A stretch of 64,000 nucleotides of DNA from Polaromonas sp. (GCF_012927455.1 NZ_JABBPE010000015.1:310001-374000), one strand, 5' to 3'. Positions 38,107 through 48,063 are shown, counted from the first letter of the stretch. Notes: generated from the letters alone by a model not told the origin. Program-made: numbers and translations.

Positions 38107-38862
38107 ATGAATCCTGACGTTGAATCGATTGAACGCGCCACCCAGGACGCGTTTCCCCCCTTGGCCACGGAGGAACTTCCAGGTTGGCTGCTGGGGCTTG
38201 ATCCGGGTAGGGTGGGCAGGGCGCACAGTGCCGCACCCCTGCAACACATCGAACCCGATCGCGCGGCGGTGGCTGCCATCGAGGGGCGCTTTATGGAGTT
38301 CGAGCTTAACCCGGTGTTTCGTATTCCCACGGACAGCCGCTTTAAGGGCGTTTGTGATGAGCTGACGAAACGCGGCTTCGTCGCGAATCAGCCGACGCAG
38401 GTTCAGGTAGGCACCGCCCGCGCCATGGCTCAACTGCCCGGCGGCCTTGGTGCTGGCGCGAGCGTGAACCTGACGGCGGTGCCCGACCAAGCGTGGGTGT
38501 CAGTCTTTCTGAATGAGGGCTTTGACCCTGTCGATGGGGCCAGCCGGACACAGATTCTTGCCCGTGCCAGGCAGGCCGTGTTTGCGACGGTTTATGTGGA
38601 GGGTCGGGCCGTGGCAGCGGGGGCGGCCAGTTTCAGCCACGGCTGGGCCAGTGTGCACGGTATGCGTACCGTGCCCGGCCATAGCGGCTTGGGGCTGGCC
38701 AGTCGCATCTTGTGCGCGTTTGCCAGCGAAGCACAAGCGCGTGGTTTCGAGCCGGTCTTTTTGCAGGTGGAGGCCGCCAACACCAGAGCCCGGCTTTTGT
38801 ACGGACGAGCCGGTTTTTCGCTGGCATGGACATATGAGTACTGGCGCAAGCCAGCGCTCTGA
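38107..38862 (+). CDS. GNAT-family N-acetyltransferase
   Basis: 251 aa. The C-terminal half (about residues 160-250) is a GNAT fold with acetyl-CoA motif RTVPGHSGLGLASRILCAFA and the LQVEAANTRARLLYGRAGFS ending. The N-terminal half is a divergent GNAT-like domain, which would make it a tandem-type enzyme. The substrate is unknown. It runs opposite to the permease and is 62 bp from its start. Confidence 0.88.
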   Translation: MNPDVESIERATQDAFPPLATEELPGWLLGLDPGRVGRAHSAAPLQHIEPDRAAVAAIEGRFMEFELNPVFRIPTDSRFKGVCDELTKRGFVANQPTQVQVGTARAMAQLPGGLGAGASVNLTAVPDQAWVSVFLNEGFDPVDGASRTQILARARQAVFATVYVEGRAVAAGAASFSHGWASVHGMRTVPGHSGLGLASRILCAFASEAQARGFEPVFLQVEAANTRARLLYGRAGFSLAWTYEYWRKPAL

Positions 38863-38886
38863 AAGCCATTGCGCTAAGCTCCCGAA

Positions 38887-39870
38887 ATGCGCTCTTTACC
38901 GACCTATCAGGACATTTTGGCCGCCGCCTACCGACTCGAAGGCCATGCGCACCGCACGCCGGTGCTGCGCTCGGCCACGGCTGACGCGCGCTGGGGCGCC
39001 CAGTTTTTTTTCAAGTGCGAAAACTTTCAGCGCACCGGCGCATTCAAGTTCCGTGGTGCCTTCAATGCGCTGGCCAAGTTCGACGCCGCGCAGCGCAGCG
39101 CCGGTGCGATTGCGTTCTCGTCGGGCAATCATGCGCAGGCTGTGGCGCTGGCGGCGCGGCTGCTGGCCATGCCCGCGTTGATCGTGATGCCGCAGGACGC
39201 GCCGGCCGCCAAGCTGGCCGCCACGCGCGGCTATGACGCAGAAGTGGTGTTGTATGACCGCTTCACCGAAGACCGCGTGGCGCTGGCGCAGCGGCTGGCC
39301 GCAGAGCGCGGCATGACGCTGATCCCGCCCTACGACCACCCCGATGTGATTGCCGGCCAAGGCACGGCGGTGAAAGAGCTGATGGAAGAAACCGGTCCGC
39401 TGGATCGCCTTTACGTGTGCCTGGGAGGCGGGGGGCTGACCAGCGGCTCGGCGCTGGCCGCGCGCGCACTTGCGCCGCAGTGCCAGGTTTACGGGGTCGA
39501 ACCCGAGGCCGGCAACGACGGCCAGCAGTCGCTGCGCGCCGGCCACATCGTGCACATCGCAACGCCCAAGACCATTGCCGACGGCGCGCAGACCCAGCAC
39601 CTGGGCGCGTACACCTTCGCCATCATCCAGCGCGATGTAACGGGCATCCTCACCGTCAGCGATGCGCAGCTGATTGAGGCCATGCGCTTTTTTGCGGAGC
39701 GCATGAAGATGGTGGTGGAGCCGACCGGTTGCCTGGCCTTTGCGGCGGCTTGCGCGGCGAGTGAGGCGAGTGAGGCGGAGCGGGCAATGCAGGGTGTGCG
39801 CGTCGGCGTGATCGTGAGCGGCGGCAATGTGGACATGGCGCGCTACGCCGAGTTGCTGGCAGCGTGCTGA
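38887..39870 (+). CDS. Threonine-dehydratase-like PLP enzyme
   Basis: 327 aa fold-type II PLP enzyme. The PLP lysine lies in KCENFQRTGAFKFRGAFNAL (about residues 45-64), the substrate loop is SSGNHAQAVALAA and the phosphate loop is GGGGLTSGSALAA. The size without a regulatory ACT domain fits catabolic threonine/serine dehydratase, threo-3-hydroxyaspartate ammonia-lyase or serine racemase; these cannot be separated by eye. It follows the GNAT gene by 24 bp, so the two are probably co-transcribed. Confidence 0.88.
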   Translation: MRSLPTYQDILAAAYRLEGHAHRTPVLRSATADARWGAQFFFKCENFQRTGAFKFRGAFNALAKFDAAQRSAGAIAFSSGNHAQAVALAARLLAMPALIVMPQDAPAAKLAATRGYDAEVVLYDRFTEDRVALAQRLAAERGMTLIPPYDHPDVIAGQGTAVKELMEETGPLDRLYVCLGGGGLTSGSALAARALAPQCQVYGVEPEAGNDGQQSLRAGHIVHIATPKTIADGAQTQHLGAYTFAIIQRDVTGILTVSDAQLIEAMRFFAERMKMVVEPTGCLAFAAACAASEASEAERAMQGVRVGVIVSGGNVDMARYAELLAAC

Positions 39871-39918
39871 GGCGGGCGGGTTGCGATATTTACTGAGGTT
39901 AAGCAACGCCAAGCACGA

Positions 39919-40566
39919 CTAAGGTGCGATGCCGTCGGCGCTCAGGTGCAGCCGGCGGTCAGCCCGCGCGGCAGCAGCCTCGGAATGCGTGACCAGTACC
40001 AGCGACGCGCCGTGTTCGCGGGTTTGCGCAATCAGCGCGTCCATCACCCGGGCGGCGGTGCTGGGGTCGAGGTTGCCGGTGGGCTCGTCGGCCAGCAGCA
40101 GGCTGGGGCGGTGCACCAGGGCTCTGGCAATCGCCACGCGCTGCAGTTGCCCGCCACTGAGTTGCTGCGGCAGCCGCCGGCCCAGTCCCGCCAGGCCGAC
40201 CGCGTCCAGCATGGCTTGCACCCGGGCGTCGTCGGGTTGGTTGAGCAGCAGCAGGGGCAGCGCCACGTTTTGCGACACGTCCAGATGCGGCAACACATGA
40301 AAGGCCTGAAACACAAAGCCGACATGGCGGCGCCGCAGCAGCGCGCGGTCATCGTCCGACAGCGTGGCCAGCACGGCGCCGTGCAGCGTGACCGAGCCTT
40401 CATCCCAGCTGTCCAACCCGGCCATGCAGTTAAGCAACGTCGATTTGCCGACGCCCGATTCGCCCACGATGGCGACGAATTCGCCGGGCGCCACGTCGAG
40501 CGAGACATGGCGGAACACCACGGTCTCGCCGTAACGCTTGGCCAGGCCCCTGATCTGCAGGCTCAT
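39919..40566 (-). CDS. LolD/MacB-like ABC transporter ATPase
   Basis: 215 aa. Walker [10 protein letters not shown] near residue 39, Q-loop [16 protein letters not shown], signature LSGGQLQR near 140, Walker [13 protein letters not shown] near 160. It belongs to the LolD/MacB/FtsE class that pairs with FtsX-type permeases; the permease at 35445-38045 is the likely partner although two opposite genes lie between. The ATG at 40566 overlaps the miaA stop (4 bases), so it is translated with the mutL-miaA cluster. Confidence 0.92.
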   Translation of the reverse strand: MSLQIRGLAKRYGETVVFRHVSLDVAPGEFVAIVGESGVGKSTLLNCMAGLDSWDEGSVTLHGAVLATLSDDDRALLRRRHVGFVFQAFHVLPHLDVSQNVALPLLLLNQPDDARVQAMLDAVGLAGLGRRLPQQLSGGQLQRVAIARALVHRPSLLLADEPTGNLDPSTAARVMDALIAQTREHGASLVLVTHSEAAAARADRRLHLSADGIAP

Positions 40567-41666
40567 GGCCAGGCCTCGACTTGCGCCTTCACCCGCGCCA
40601 GCACCTGCTGCAGCGCGCTTGGGTCGTCGCAGGCCACCACACACCGCTGGGGCATCGAGCGCAGCCAGGTGATCTGGCGTTTGGCGAGCTGGCGCGTGGC
40701 AAAAATGCCTTTGTCTCGCAGCTCGTTCAGTTCTTTCGGAAGGAGATTACCGCGCGCTCCGCCCGCCTCGTGCGCGTCTAGTAGTTCCCAGGCCTGGCGG
40801 TAGCCGACGCAGCGCATGGATGGCAGATCGGGCGTTAAATCACCGCGTGCGCGCAAGGCTTTGACTTCGTCGATGAAGCCCGCCGCCAGCATGGCGTCAA
40901 AACGCTCGGCGATGCGGCCGTGGAGCCATGCGCGGTCCGCCGGTTCTAGGGAAATAAGAGCTGTAGCCCTTTTTTCATGGGCGCAAGAAGCTATGCTTTT
41001 TATAGCATTACGCTGGTGAAAGAATGCCAGCGGCTGGCCCGACAGCCGGTACACCTCGAGCGCGCGCGAGATGCGCTGCGCGTCGTTGGGCGCCAGCCGG
41101 TTGGCCGTCACCGGGTCCACTTGCGCCAGCTCCTCGTGCAGCGCTGGCCAGCCCTTGGCTACAGCTTCACTGGCCAGCAGCGCACGCACGGCAGGGTCGG
41201 CCTTGGGCATGTCGTCCAGCCCGTCAAACAGCGCCTTGAAATACAGCATGGTGCCGCCCACCAGCAACGGCAGCTTGCCGCGCGCGTGGATATCCTCAAT
41301 CAACCGCGTGGCATCGGCGACAAATTCGGCGGCGCTGTAGGCGTTGAGCGGGTCGCGAATGTCAATCAGATGGTGCGGCACGGCGGCCAGTTCGTCGTCC
41401 GCAGGTTTGGCTGTACCGATGTCCATGCTGCGGTAGACCAGCGCTGAATCGACGCTGATGATTTCCACCGGGTAGTGCTGCGCAATGGCCAGGGCGGCTG
41501 CGGTTTTTCCCGCCGCGGTCGGGCCGGCCAGCGCAAGGTATCTGGCCCCCACGCTTGCCGCTTCGCGTGCAGCGCTGCCCCGCGGGGGGGCTGTTTTACC
41601 TTGGGGCGGCCCGGCGGTGAAGCTGGCCCCCTCTCGTGCTTGGTCAGGATTTTGCGGGGGCGTCAT
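40563..41666 (-). CDS. miaA: tRNA dimethylallyltransferase MiaA
   Basis: 367 aa. It adds the isopentenyl group to A37 of tRNAs reading U-starting codons. P-loop GPTAAGKT follows residue 40, then [18 protein letters not shown] and [12 protein letters not shown]. The start at 41666 has GGAG 9 bases upstream. Two repeats enter the protein: family B supplies most of residues 10-40 before the P-loop ([20 protein letters not shown]) and family A supplies about residues 220-236 ([20 protein letters not shown]). The gene overlaps the Bcr/CflA gene at its 5' end and the ATPase gene at its 3' end. Confidence 0.94.
   Translation of the reverse strand: MTPPQNPDQAREGASFTAGPPQGKTAPPRGSAAREAASVGARYLALAGPTAAGKTAAALAIAQHYPVEIISVDSALVYRSMDIGTAKPADDELAAVPHHLIDIRDPLNAYSAAEFVADATRLIEDIHARGKLPLLVGGTMLYFKALFDGLDDMPKADPAVRALLASEAVAKGWPALHEELAQVDPVTANRLAPNDAQRISRALEVYRLSGQPLAFFHQRNAIKSIASCAHEKRATALISLEPADRAWLHGRIAERFDAMLAAGFIDEVKALRARGDLTPDLPSMRCVGYRQAWELLDAHEAGGARGNLLPKELNELRDKGIFATRQLAKRQITWLRSMPQRCVVACDDPSALQQVLARVKAQVEAWP
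40958..41008 (-). repeat. Family A repeat copy inside miaA
   Basis: GAGCTGTAGCCCTTTTTTCA then TGGGCGCAAGAAGCTATGCT and TTTTATAGCATT. Both arms present. Read in frame within a loop of MiaA. Confidence 0.9.
41546..41640 (+). repeat. Family B palindromic repeat, copy 2 (inside miaA)
   Basis: CCCCCACGCTTGCCGCTTCG, GTGCAGCGCTGCCCCGCGGG and TTACCTTGGGGCGGCCCGGC. Same module as at 5488-5582. It lies in the 5' end of miaA and is translated in frame as a Gly/Pro/Ala-rich extension. Confidence 0.85.
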
Positions 41667-42933
41667 GCGCGGGCTCTCCGTATTTTCTGACCACCGTCCA
41701 GGCCACGGCGGCAATCAGCACGCTCCAGAACCACACGCCATTAGTCAGCGGGCGCACCGTGCCATCCATCTGCGTGCCCAGCCAGCCGCCCATGGCAAAC
41801 GCCACCACCATCATCAAAAAGCCGTTTATCGCCGATGCCGCGCCGGCCGCTCCGGGAAAAGGACCGACCGCGCCGCTTTGGCCGCAGGGCTGGTGTATGC
41901 CATGGGCCAGCATGAAGAGGTAGTAGGGCAGCATGATGGCCCAGACATTTTGCACGCCGGCCCAGGCCAGCACGCCCATCAGCGTGCCGCCGGCCAAGCT
42001 CAGGCTAGCCGCAATTGCCACCGAATTGCGCACGCCAAAACGCGGCAGCAGACGGCGGCAGACAAACGTGCCGGTCAGGTAGAAAAAGCACATGGAAAAC
42101 AATACCAGGCCGTACTGCGTCTTGCTTAAACCCAGCACCTGGATGAAGACAAACGACGAGGTGGCCAGAAAAGTGAACAACCCACCGTACGACGCCGCCG
42201 ACAGCGCTGAGAACGCCACAAACGTGGGGTTGCCGCAGATATGCACCCAGGTGCGCAGCAGCGTGGCCGGGCGCAGTGCCTGCGGGTTTTTTTGCTGCAA
42301 GGTTTCCTTGAAGCGCAGGCTGATCAGCACCAGCGTACAGACGCCGAAGAGTGTGACCGCCAGCAACGCGGCACGCCAGCCGTACAGCTGTGACAGCAGG
42401 CCGCCCAGCGGGGCGCTGAAGCAGGCCAACACACCCAGGCCGCTCAAACCCTTGGACATGATGCGGGCGCCCTCTGTGGGCAGGTAAAGGTCGCGCACGA
42501 TGGCGCGTGCGCACATCACGACCGCGCCCATGGCGGCGCCTTGCATGACGCGCCAGACAATCAGCAGCGCCATGGAAGGCGCCAGCGTGCTGCCGACCGA
42601 GGCCAGCGTGTAGCCAGCCAGCCCCCACAGCAGGATGGGACGGCGGCCGAAACGGTCGGACAGCGGGCCCCAGATCAGTTGCGACGTGCCAAAAGCCAGC
42701 AGTAAAGCACTGAGCGTGAGCTGGGCCTGAGACATGTTCGTGCCGAAGCCTTCGGTCAGCGCGGGCAGGGCGGGCAAGTACAAGTCGGTGGTGACCGGTT
42801 GTATGCCGAGCAGCATTGACAAAATCAGCACTATTAGGCCAGCCGACATGGCCGGCGGCGCGACCGCAGCGGGTGCAGAGGAAGTGCTTGGGCTGGAGGG
42901 GGCCGTTGAAGCAGTCGGGGCGGGGGCAGACAT
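41644..42933 (-). CDS. Bcr/CflA-family MFS drug exporter
   Basis: 429 aa, 12 predicted helices after an Ala/Pro/Ser-rich N terminus of about 28 residues. The family motifs are [17 protein letters not shown] near residue 48 and [20 protein letters not shown] near 85-104. It probably exports drugs or amino-acid derivatives with protons. It overlaps the miaA start by 23 bases. Confidence 0.9.
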   Translation of the reverse strand: MSAPAPTASTAPSSPSTSSAPAAVAPPAMSAGLIVLILSMLLGIQPVTTDLYLPALPALTEGFGTNMSQAQLTLSALLLAFGTSQLIWGPLSDRFGRRPILLWGLAGYTLASVGSTLAPSMALLIVWRVMQGAAMGAVVMCARAIVRDLYLPTEGARIMSKGLSGLGVLACFSAPLGGLLSQLYGWRAALLAVTLFGVCTLVLISLRFKETLQQKNPQALRPATLLRTWVHICGNPTFVAFSALSAASYGGLFTFLATSSFVFIQVLGLSKTQYGLVLFSMCFFYLTGTFVCRRLLPRFGVRNSVAIAASLSLAGGTLMGVLAWAGVQNVWAIMLPYYLFMLAHGIHQPCGQSGAVGPFPGAAGAASAINGFLMMVVAFAMGGWLGTQMDGTVRPLTNGVWFWSVLIAAVAWTVVRKYGEPAHDAPAKS

Positions 42934-43016
42934 CCGTTTGAGCGTATCAGATTGCCCGGCCCTGGGTGGCGTCGCACCAGCTCCCCGGCTTTTGCGGCGG
43001 CAAGGCCCTTACCTCT

Positions 43017-43871
43017 TTACTTCATGTCAAACAACTGGGCCAGCGCCTGCCGGTATTGTGGCTGGCCGACCTGGTTGGTGTTGTGGTGTGAGCCCCCAGC
43101 GACCAGCATGAACAGCTTGGGCTGCGCGGCCGCATCAAATAGCTTGCGCCCCAGGTTAGGCAGAATCATGCGGTCTTCGCCACCGTGCACCACCAGTAGC
43201 GGCGAACCGATTTTGCCGACCTTGTCGATCGCATCAAAACGCTGGGTGATCAATAGCGATATCGGCACCCAGCCCCATTCGGTTGTGCTGACCACGTCGG
43301 CAATGGATGTGAAAGCCCCTTCGACTATCGTGCCGCTCTCGTCAGGTACGTCGGTTGCGAGGTTAATCGCAATCGAGCCACCCAGCGAGTGGCCGAAGAT
43401 GTAACGCGGACGGTCCGGGTACTTTTTTGCCAGCCAGTCCCAGGCGGCGCGTGCGTCTTCGTAGGCCGACGCTTCGGACGGCAGTATCGGGGTACTTTTG
43501 CCAAAACCGCGGTAGTCAATGGCCAGCACCGAAAAGCCGAGCTCCTGCATACGGCGCATGCGCGGTGCCGAGCCGGTGACGTTGAAGCGCGCGCCGTGCA
43601 GATAAAGCAGCACCGGCGAGTGCCGGGCCGTAGCCGTGCCCGGCTGGCTGGCCGGCAGCCACAGGCCGTTCAGCCTGGCCTGGGGCTCGCCGGTTTTGGC
43701 CTGGAAATCAATCCAGACCTCGTCCATACCCACGGCGGCGGAGGCGCCCGCACCCCAGCTGCGGTCGCTCGGCTGAAAAATCCAGCTTCTCTGCTTCTCG
43801 TCGAGGGTGACACAGCCCGCCATCAAAGCCAGCGAGATGCAAAAGGATGTAAAGATGCGCCAGCGTTTCAT
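43017..43871 (-). CDS. Alpha/beta-hydrolase lipoprotein
   Basis: 284 aa. Lipoprotein signal ends in LMAGC (C20). The alpha/beta-hydrolase fold shows LLYLHGARFN, IDYRGFGKS, the nucleophile elbow FGHSLGGSIA, Asp in LLVVHGGEDRMI and His in AGGSHHNT. It resembles the BEM46/YqkD-like serine hydrolases. The substrate is unknown. It lies between mutL and the transporter in the leftward cluster. Confidence 0.88.
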   Translation of the reverse strand: MKRWRIFTSFCISLALMAGCVTLDEKQRSWIFQPSDRSWGAGASAAVGMDEVWIDFQAKTGEPQARLNGLWLPASQPGTATARHSPVLLYLHGARFNVTGSAPRMRRMQELGFSVLAIDYRGFGKSTPILPSEASAYEDARAAWDWLAKKYPDRPRYIFGHSLGGSIAINLATDVPDESGTIVEGAFTSIADVVSTTEWGWVPISLLITQRFDAIDKVGKIGSPLLVVHGGEDRMILPNLGRKLFDAAAQPKLFMLVAGGSHHNTNQVGQPQYRQALAQLFDMK

Positions 43872-43903
43872 GTGCTTTATGGATCAGTTGGCGGCCGGAA
43901 AGT

Positions 43904-45844
43904 TCATCGCCCGCGCATAAACAGGCTGTCGAGTTCCCTGATGCTGACCTGCCGCCAGGTGGGCCGTCCGTGGTTGCACTGGTCGGAGCGCTCGGTCGCT
44001 TCCATCTGGCGCAGTAGGGCGTTCATTTCGTCTAGCGTGAGTTTTCGGTTGGCGCGCACAGCGCCGTGGCAGGCCATGGTTGACAGCAACTCGTTTTGCG
44101 CGCGCTGAATCACCGTGCTGGCCTCGTGCTGCGCCAGCTCGGCGAGCACGCTGCGGGCGAGTTCTACCGCGTCGCCCGCCGCCAGACTGGTGGGCACGGC
44201 GCGCACGGCAAGCGTTCTGGGGGAAAAAGGCGTGATCTCAAGACCCAGCGTGTTTAGTGTTTCGGCACTGGCTTCGGCGGTGGCCACTTCCTGCGGGCTG
44301 GCTGCAAAGGTGGCCGGAATCAGCAGCGGCTGGCTGGCGATACGGCCTGCACCCGTGCTGCCTGGGCTGTTTGAGGTGTCGAGCTGGCTTTTTAGCCGCT
44401 CATAGACGATGCGCTCGTGGGCGGCATGCATGTCGACGATGACCAGGCCCTGCGTGTTTTCGGCCAATACGTAGATGCCTTGCAGCTGGGCGATGGCGCG
44501 GCCCAGTGGCCAATCGCCTGCGGGAAGAGTGCTCGTAGGGTTTGAAACGGCATTGGCAGTTGCTGCTGAAATCGGGGCAAAGTTATCCGGCGAAGGGGTG
44601 ACCGCCGCCGAGGCCACGGCGCCGCCAGGCGTGGGCCACATGGCCTCAAAGTCGGACGCACGGCTGCCCCGGTTTGCTCCGAAATTGATAGCTGGTTGCG
44701 CCCATACCTGTTGGGCGTAGGCCCTATTTGTCTCCAAAAAAGCATTGGTGACAGTGCTGGTGCCTTCTTCGGGCACCTGCGCTGCCAAGCCGGCGCGTGG
44801 TGCGGCCAGCGCGTCTTCTGTGGCATGGCGCACCGCCTGATGCACCTCGCGGCTGTCGCGAAAGCGCACCTCGATTTTGGTGGGGTGCACGTTCACGTCG
44901 ACCCGGGCCGGGTCCATCTCTATGTAGAGTGCATAGACCGGCTGGCGCTGGCCATGCAGCACGTCTTCGTAGGCGCTGCGCGCGGCGTGCGAGAGCACCT
45001 TGTCGCGCACGAAGCGGCCGTTGACATAGGCAAACTGCTGGTCGGCGCGCGAGCGCGCAGCGCTTGGCGTGCCGGCGCGGCCCCAAACCCGCACGGCAGG
45101 CCGGCCATCTGCGCGGCGCGCCGAGCTTTCATGGAAGATGGCGACCGACTGCGCTACAAACTCACTGCCCAGCACGTCGGCCAAGCGCTGCAGCTGAGCC
45201 AGTTCAGGCGCCAGTTCCTTGCCGCAGGCGCGCCACTGCTCGACCAGCTTGCCCTCGTGCCAGATGGCAAAGCCCACATCGGGCCGCACCAGCGCATGGC
45301 GGCGCACTGCTTCTATGCAGTGCGCCAGTTCGGTGGCGTCGGTCTTTAAAAATTTGCGCCTGGCCGGTGTGGCGTAAAACAGCTCGCGCACTTCCACGCT
45401 GGTGCCCTGATGGCGCGCCACCGGCTTCAGCTCGCCAGTGCGGCCATCGAGCTGCCAGGCATGCTCGGCATCCCCGGTTCTGGACAGCACACTCATGTCG
45501 GCAATCGAGTTGATGGCGGCCAGCGCCTCGCCTCTAAAGCCCATGGTGCCCACGGCCTCCAGGTCTTGCAGCGAGGCAATTTTGCTGGTGGCATGGCGCC
45601 GCAAGGCGACCGGCAACTCCTCGCGCGGAATGCCCTGGCCATCGTCTTCCACCAGAATCAGCCGCACGCCGCCGGCCGACAGCCGCACCGTCACCTGGCT
45701 GGCGCCCGCGTCCAGCGCGTTGTCCACCAGTTCACGCACCACGGAGGCGGGCCGCTCAACCACTTCGCCCGCTGCAATCTGGCTGATCAGTTCGTCGGGA
45801 AGGTCGCGAATGGGGCGGCGCGGGGCCTGGGTCTGGGAGTTCAT
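43904..45844 (-). CDS. mutL: DNA mismatch repair protein MutL
   Basis: 646 aa. The N-terminal GHKL ATPase motifs are ELVDNALDAGA (motif I), DDGQGI, HATSKI and GFRGEALA. It couples MutS to the downstream endonuclease and helicase. The ATPase half covers about residues 15-345 and the C-terminal dimerisation half about 450-646, joined by a linker. A family A repeat encodes about residues 373-388 of this linker (AYAQQVWAQPAINFGA). First gene of the leftward cluster leading to miaA, the same mutL-miaA linkage as in E. coli. Confidence 0.96.
   Translation of the reverse strand: MNSQTQAPRRPIRDLPDELISQIAAGEVVERPASVVRELVDNALDAGASQVTVRLSAGGVRLILVEDDGQGIPREELPVALRRHATSKIASLQDLEAVGTMGFRGEALAAINSIADMSVLSRTGDAEHAWQLDGRTGELKPVARHQGTSVEVRELFYATPARRKFLKTDATELAHCIEAVRRHALVRPDVGFAIWHEGKLVEQWRACGKELAPELAQLQRLADVLGSEFVAQSVAIFHESSARRADGRPAVRVWGRAGTPSAARSRADQQFAYVNGRFVRDKVLSHAARSAYEDVLHGQRQPVYALYIEMDPARVDVNVHPTKIEVRFRDSREVHQAVRHATEDALAAPRAGLAAQVPEEGTSTVTNAFLETNRAYAQQVWAQPAINFGANRGSRASDFEAMWPTPGGAVASAAVTPSPDNFAPISAATANAVSNPTSTLPAGDWPLGRAIAQLQGIYVLAENTQGLVIVDMHAAHERIVYERLKSQLDTSNSPGSTGAGRIASQPLLIPATFAASPQEVATAEASAETLNTLGLEITPFSPRTLAVRAVPTSLAAGDAVELARSVLAELAQHEASTVIQRAQNELLSTMACHGAVRANRKLTLDEMNALLRQMEATERSDQCNHGRPTWRQVSIRELDSLFMRGR
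44682..44725 (+). repeat. Family A repeat copy inside mutL
   Basis: AAATTGATAGCTGGTTGCGC then CCATACCTGTTGGGCGTAGG and CCCT. In frame in the interdomain linker. Confidence 0.8.
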
Positions 45845-45941
45845 GAAAGATCAGATGAAAAAAATGATTCTAGGCGCAGACCCGGTCTTGCCACGGCCTG
45901 GCGCTGGCCGGGTCGATTGCAGACCTGTCAGAATTGCTCTC

Positions 45942-46622
45942 ATGGAACTCGCTGCCTTTTTCATTGATTTCATCCTCCACATTGACAGGTATCTGGAGGC
46001 CTTTGTCACCAGTTACGGTGCCTGGGTCTACGCCCTGCTGTTTCTGATTATTTTTGTCGAAACCGGCGTGGTCGTCATGCCGTTTTTGCCGGGTGATTCG
46101 CTCCTGTTCATCGTCGGGGCGCTGTGTGGTGTGGGTTTGATCAGCCTGCCGCTGGCCATGGGCGTCCTGGTAGCCGCAGCCGTTCTGGGGGATCAGTGCA
46201 ATTATTCGATAGGCCGCTATTTCGGACCCAAGGTGTTTCAATGGGAAGACTCGAAGTTCTTTAACAAGCGGGCTTTCAACCAGGCGCATAATTTTTACGA
46301 GCGCTATGGCGGCGTCACCATCATCGTGGCGCGCTTCATGCCTTTCATTCGGACTTTTGCACCTTTTGTGGCTGGGGTTGCAGAGATGAACCGCGGCAGA
46401 TTTAGCGCTTTCAATGTGATCGGCGCCCTGATCTGGGTGCTTGGGCTGACCAGTGCCGGTTACTTTTTTGGCAACTTCATGTGGGTCAAGGACAATCTGA
46501 GCAAGATCATCTGGGCCATGATCATCATCCCGGGGCTGATGGTGGTCTATGGCGCTTTCAAGGCCCGCCGCGACGTTCAGGCTGAACGTCGGCTGGCCGA
46601 AACGCCTGCCGGTCCGGAATAA
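45942..46622 (+). CDS. DedA-family membrane protein
   Basis: 226 aa. The family core is seen as FIIFVETGVVVMPFLPGDS (with ETG and the PGDS loop), GDQCNYSIGRYFG and the conserved RFMPFIRTFAPFVAG. The DedA family takes part in lipid carrier recycling and membrane homeostasis. The frame is open to 45438, but that part lies opposite mutL; the ATG at 45942 gives a normal DedA N terminus. Confidence 0.93.
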   Translation: MELAAFFIDFILHIDRYLEAFVTSYGAWVYALLFLIIFVETGVVVMPFLPGDSLLFIVGALCGVGLISLPLAMGVLVAAAVLGDQCNYSIGRYFGPKVFQWEDSKFFNKRAFNQAHNFYERYGGVTIIVARFMPFIRTFAPFVAGVAEMNRGRFSAFNVIGALIWVLGLTSAGYFFGNFMWVKDNLSKIIWAMIIIPGLMVVYGAFKARRDVQAERRLAETPAGPE

Positions 46623-46671
46623 ACAAGCCGGCCTAATATTTTCCTTGCCATTGATTTAGAGCGGAGGAGCC

Positions 46672-48063
46672 ATGAACGCAGCCATTCCCCCCAGCGCTGT
46701 GCTGCAGCGCGATCATCAGCCTGGAACCCGGCTGCCCTTTGAGGGGTCGAGCCGGATACCTTTTTGGGTATACACGGATGCCGCGCTCTATCAACGCGAG
46801 CTTAAGAAAATTTTTTACGGCGGGCACTGGTCTTATGTGGGGCTGGAGGTCGAAATTCCGCAAACAGGCGACTACAAGCTCGCGCATATTGGCGAACGCC
46901 AAGTGCTGTTGGTGCGCGACCGCGTAGCGCCCCGCGACAAAGCCACCGACGACGGCATTCGCGTGGTGGAAAACCGCTGCGCGCACCGAGGCGTTCGCTT
47001 TTGCCAGCAGCCGCACGGCAACGCGCGCAGCTTCGTTTGCCCCTACCACCAGTGGACCTACAAGCTCAACGGTGACCTGGCCGGCTTGCCGTTCAAAGAC
47101 GGTGTGAAATCCGTTGACGAACACGGTGAGTGCATCAACGGCGGCATGCCTGCAGACTTCGACATCAAAGACCACGGCCTGACCAAGCTGCGCGTCGCCA
47201 CGCTGCACGGACTGGTGTTTGCCAGCTTTAGCGAAGACACCGAGCCGTTGCAAGACTACTTGGGGCCCCAGGTGATGCCGTGGCTGGACCGCATCTTCAA
47301 GGGGCCTGACGGCGCAAGAAAGCTCACGCTGCTGGGCTACAACCGCCAGCGCATTCCGGGCAACTGGAAGCTGATGATGGAAAACATCAAAGACCCCTAC
47401 CATCCCGGCCTGCTGCATACCTGGTTTGTCACCTTTGGCCTGTGGCGGGCCGACCAGAAAAGCCGCATGGTAATGGACCAGCAGGGCCGCCATGCGGTGA
47501 TGATTTCGCGCAGGAATGAGGCAGGGCAAGCCGCCGTGAAAGGGGCGGGAGCCGCCTCTGACGTGACGGCAGGTGTCACGTCTTTCAAGGCCAACATGAC
47601 GCTGCATGATGACCGCCTACTTGATGTGGTGGCCGAGCCGTGGTGGACGATTGATGACCCGTCTAACCCCGGCCAGGCCATCACGCCCACGGTCACCATG
47701 ATCACGCTGTTCCCAAGCCTGATCATCCAGCAGCAGGTGAATTCTTTGAGCACACGTCACATCGTGCCGCGCGGCGAAGGCGAGTTTGACTTTGTCTGGA
47801 CGCACTTTGGTTTTGCCGACGACAACCCCGAAATGACGCAGCGGCGGCTGCGCCAGGCCAACCTGTTCGGCCCGGCAGGCTTTGTCAGCGCTGACGACGG
47901 GGAGGTGATCGAGTTCAGCCAGGGCGGCTTTCGCCAGTGGGGCGAAGGCGGCTCCACGCTATGCGAACTCGGCGGCACCGGCACGGAGGCGACCGAACAC
48001 ATGGTCACCGAAACCCTGATCCGCAGCATGTATGCCTACTGGAAGAAAGTGATGAGCCTGTGA
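46672..48063 (+). CDS. Rieske aromatic-ring dioxygenase alpha subunit (anthranilate/salicylate-type)
   Basis: 463 aa. The Rieske [2Fe-2S] ligands are C103, H105, C123 and H126 (CAHRGVRFC...CPYHQW). The mononuclear-iron histidines are H244 and H249 in ENIKDPYHPGLLHTW, with D241 as bridging acid. It resembles anthranilate 1,2-dioxygenase and salicylate 5-hydroxylase large subunits, but the substrate cannot be fixed by eye. A GGAGG lies a few bases before the ATG at 46672. The small subunit follows with overlap; no ferredoxin or reductase gene is in the window. Confidence 0.9.
   Translation: MNAAIPPSAVLQRDHQPGTRLPFEGSSRIPFWVYTDAALYQRELKKIFYGGHWSYVGLEVEIPQTGDYKLAHIGERQVLLVRDRVAPRDKATDDGIRVVENRCAHRGVRFCQQPHGNARSFVCPYHQWTYKLNGDLAGLPFKDGVKSVDEHGECINGGMPADFDIKDHGLTKLRVATLHGLVFASFSEDTEPLQDYLGPQVMPWLDRIFKGPDGARKLTLLGYNRQRIPGNWKLMMENIKDPYHPGLLHTWFVTFGLWRADQKSRMVMDQQGRHAVMISRRNEAGQAAVKGAGAASDVTAGVTSFKANMTLHDDRLLDVVAEPWWTIDDPSNPGQAITPTVTMITLFPSLIIQQQVNSLSTRHIVPRGEGEFDFVWTHFGFADDNPEMTQRRLRQANLFGPAGFVSADDGEVIEFSQGGFRQWGEGGSTLCELGGTGTEATEHMVTETLIRSMYAYWKKVMSL

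Noticed and set aside
39946-40803. 285-codon open frame on the + strand
   Set aside because: Antisense to the ABC ATPase and miaA genes, with composition of a shadow frame.
45438-45941. N-terminal extension of the DedA frame
   Set aside because: These 168 codons overlap mutL on the other strand. The DedA family N terminus starts at 45942.
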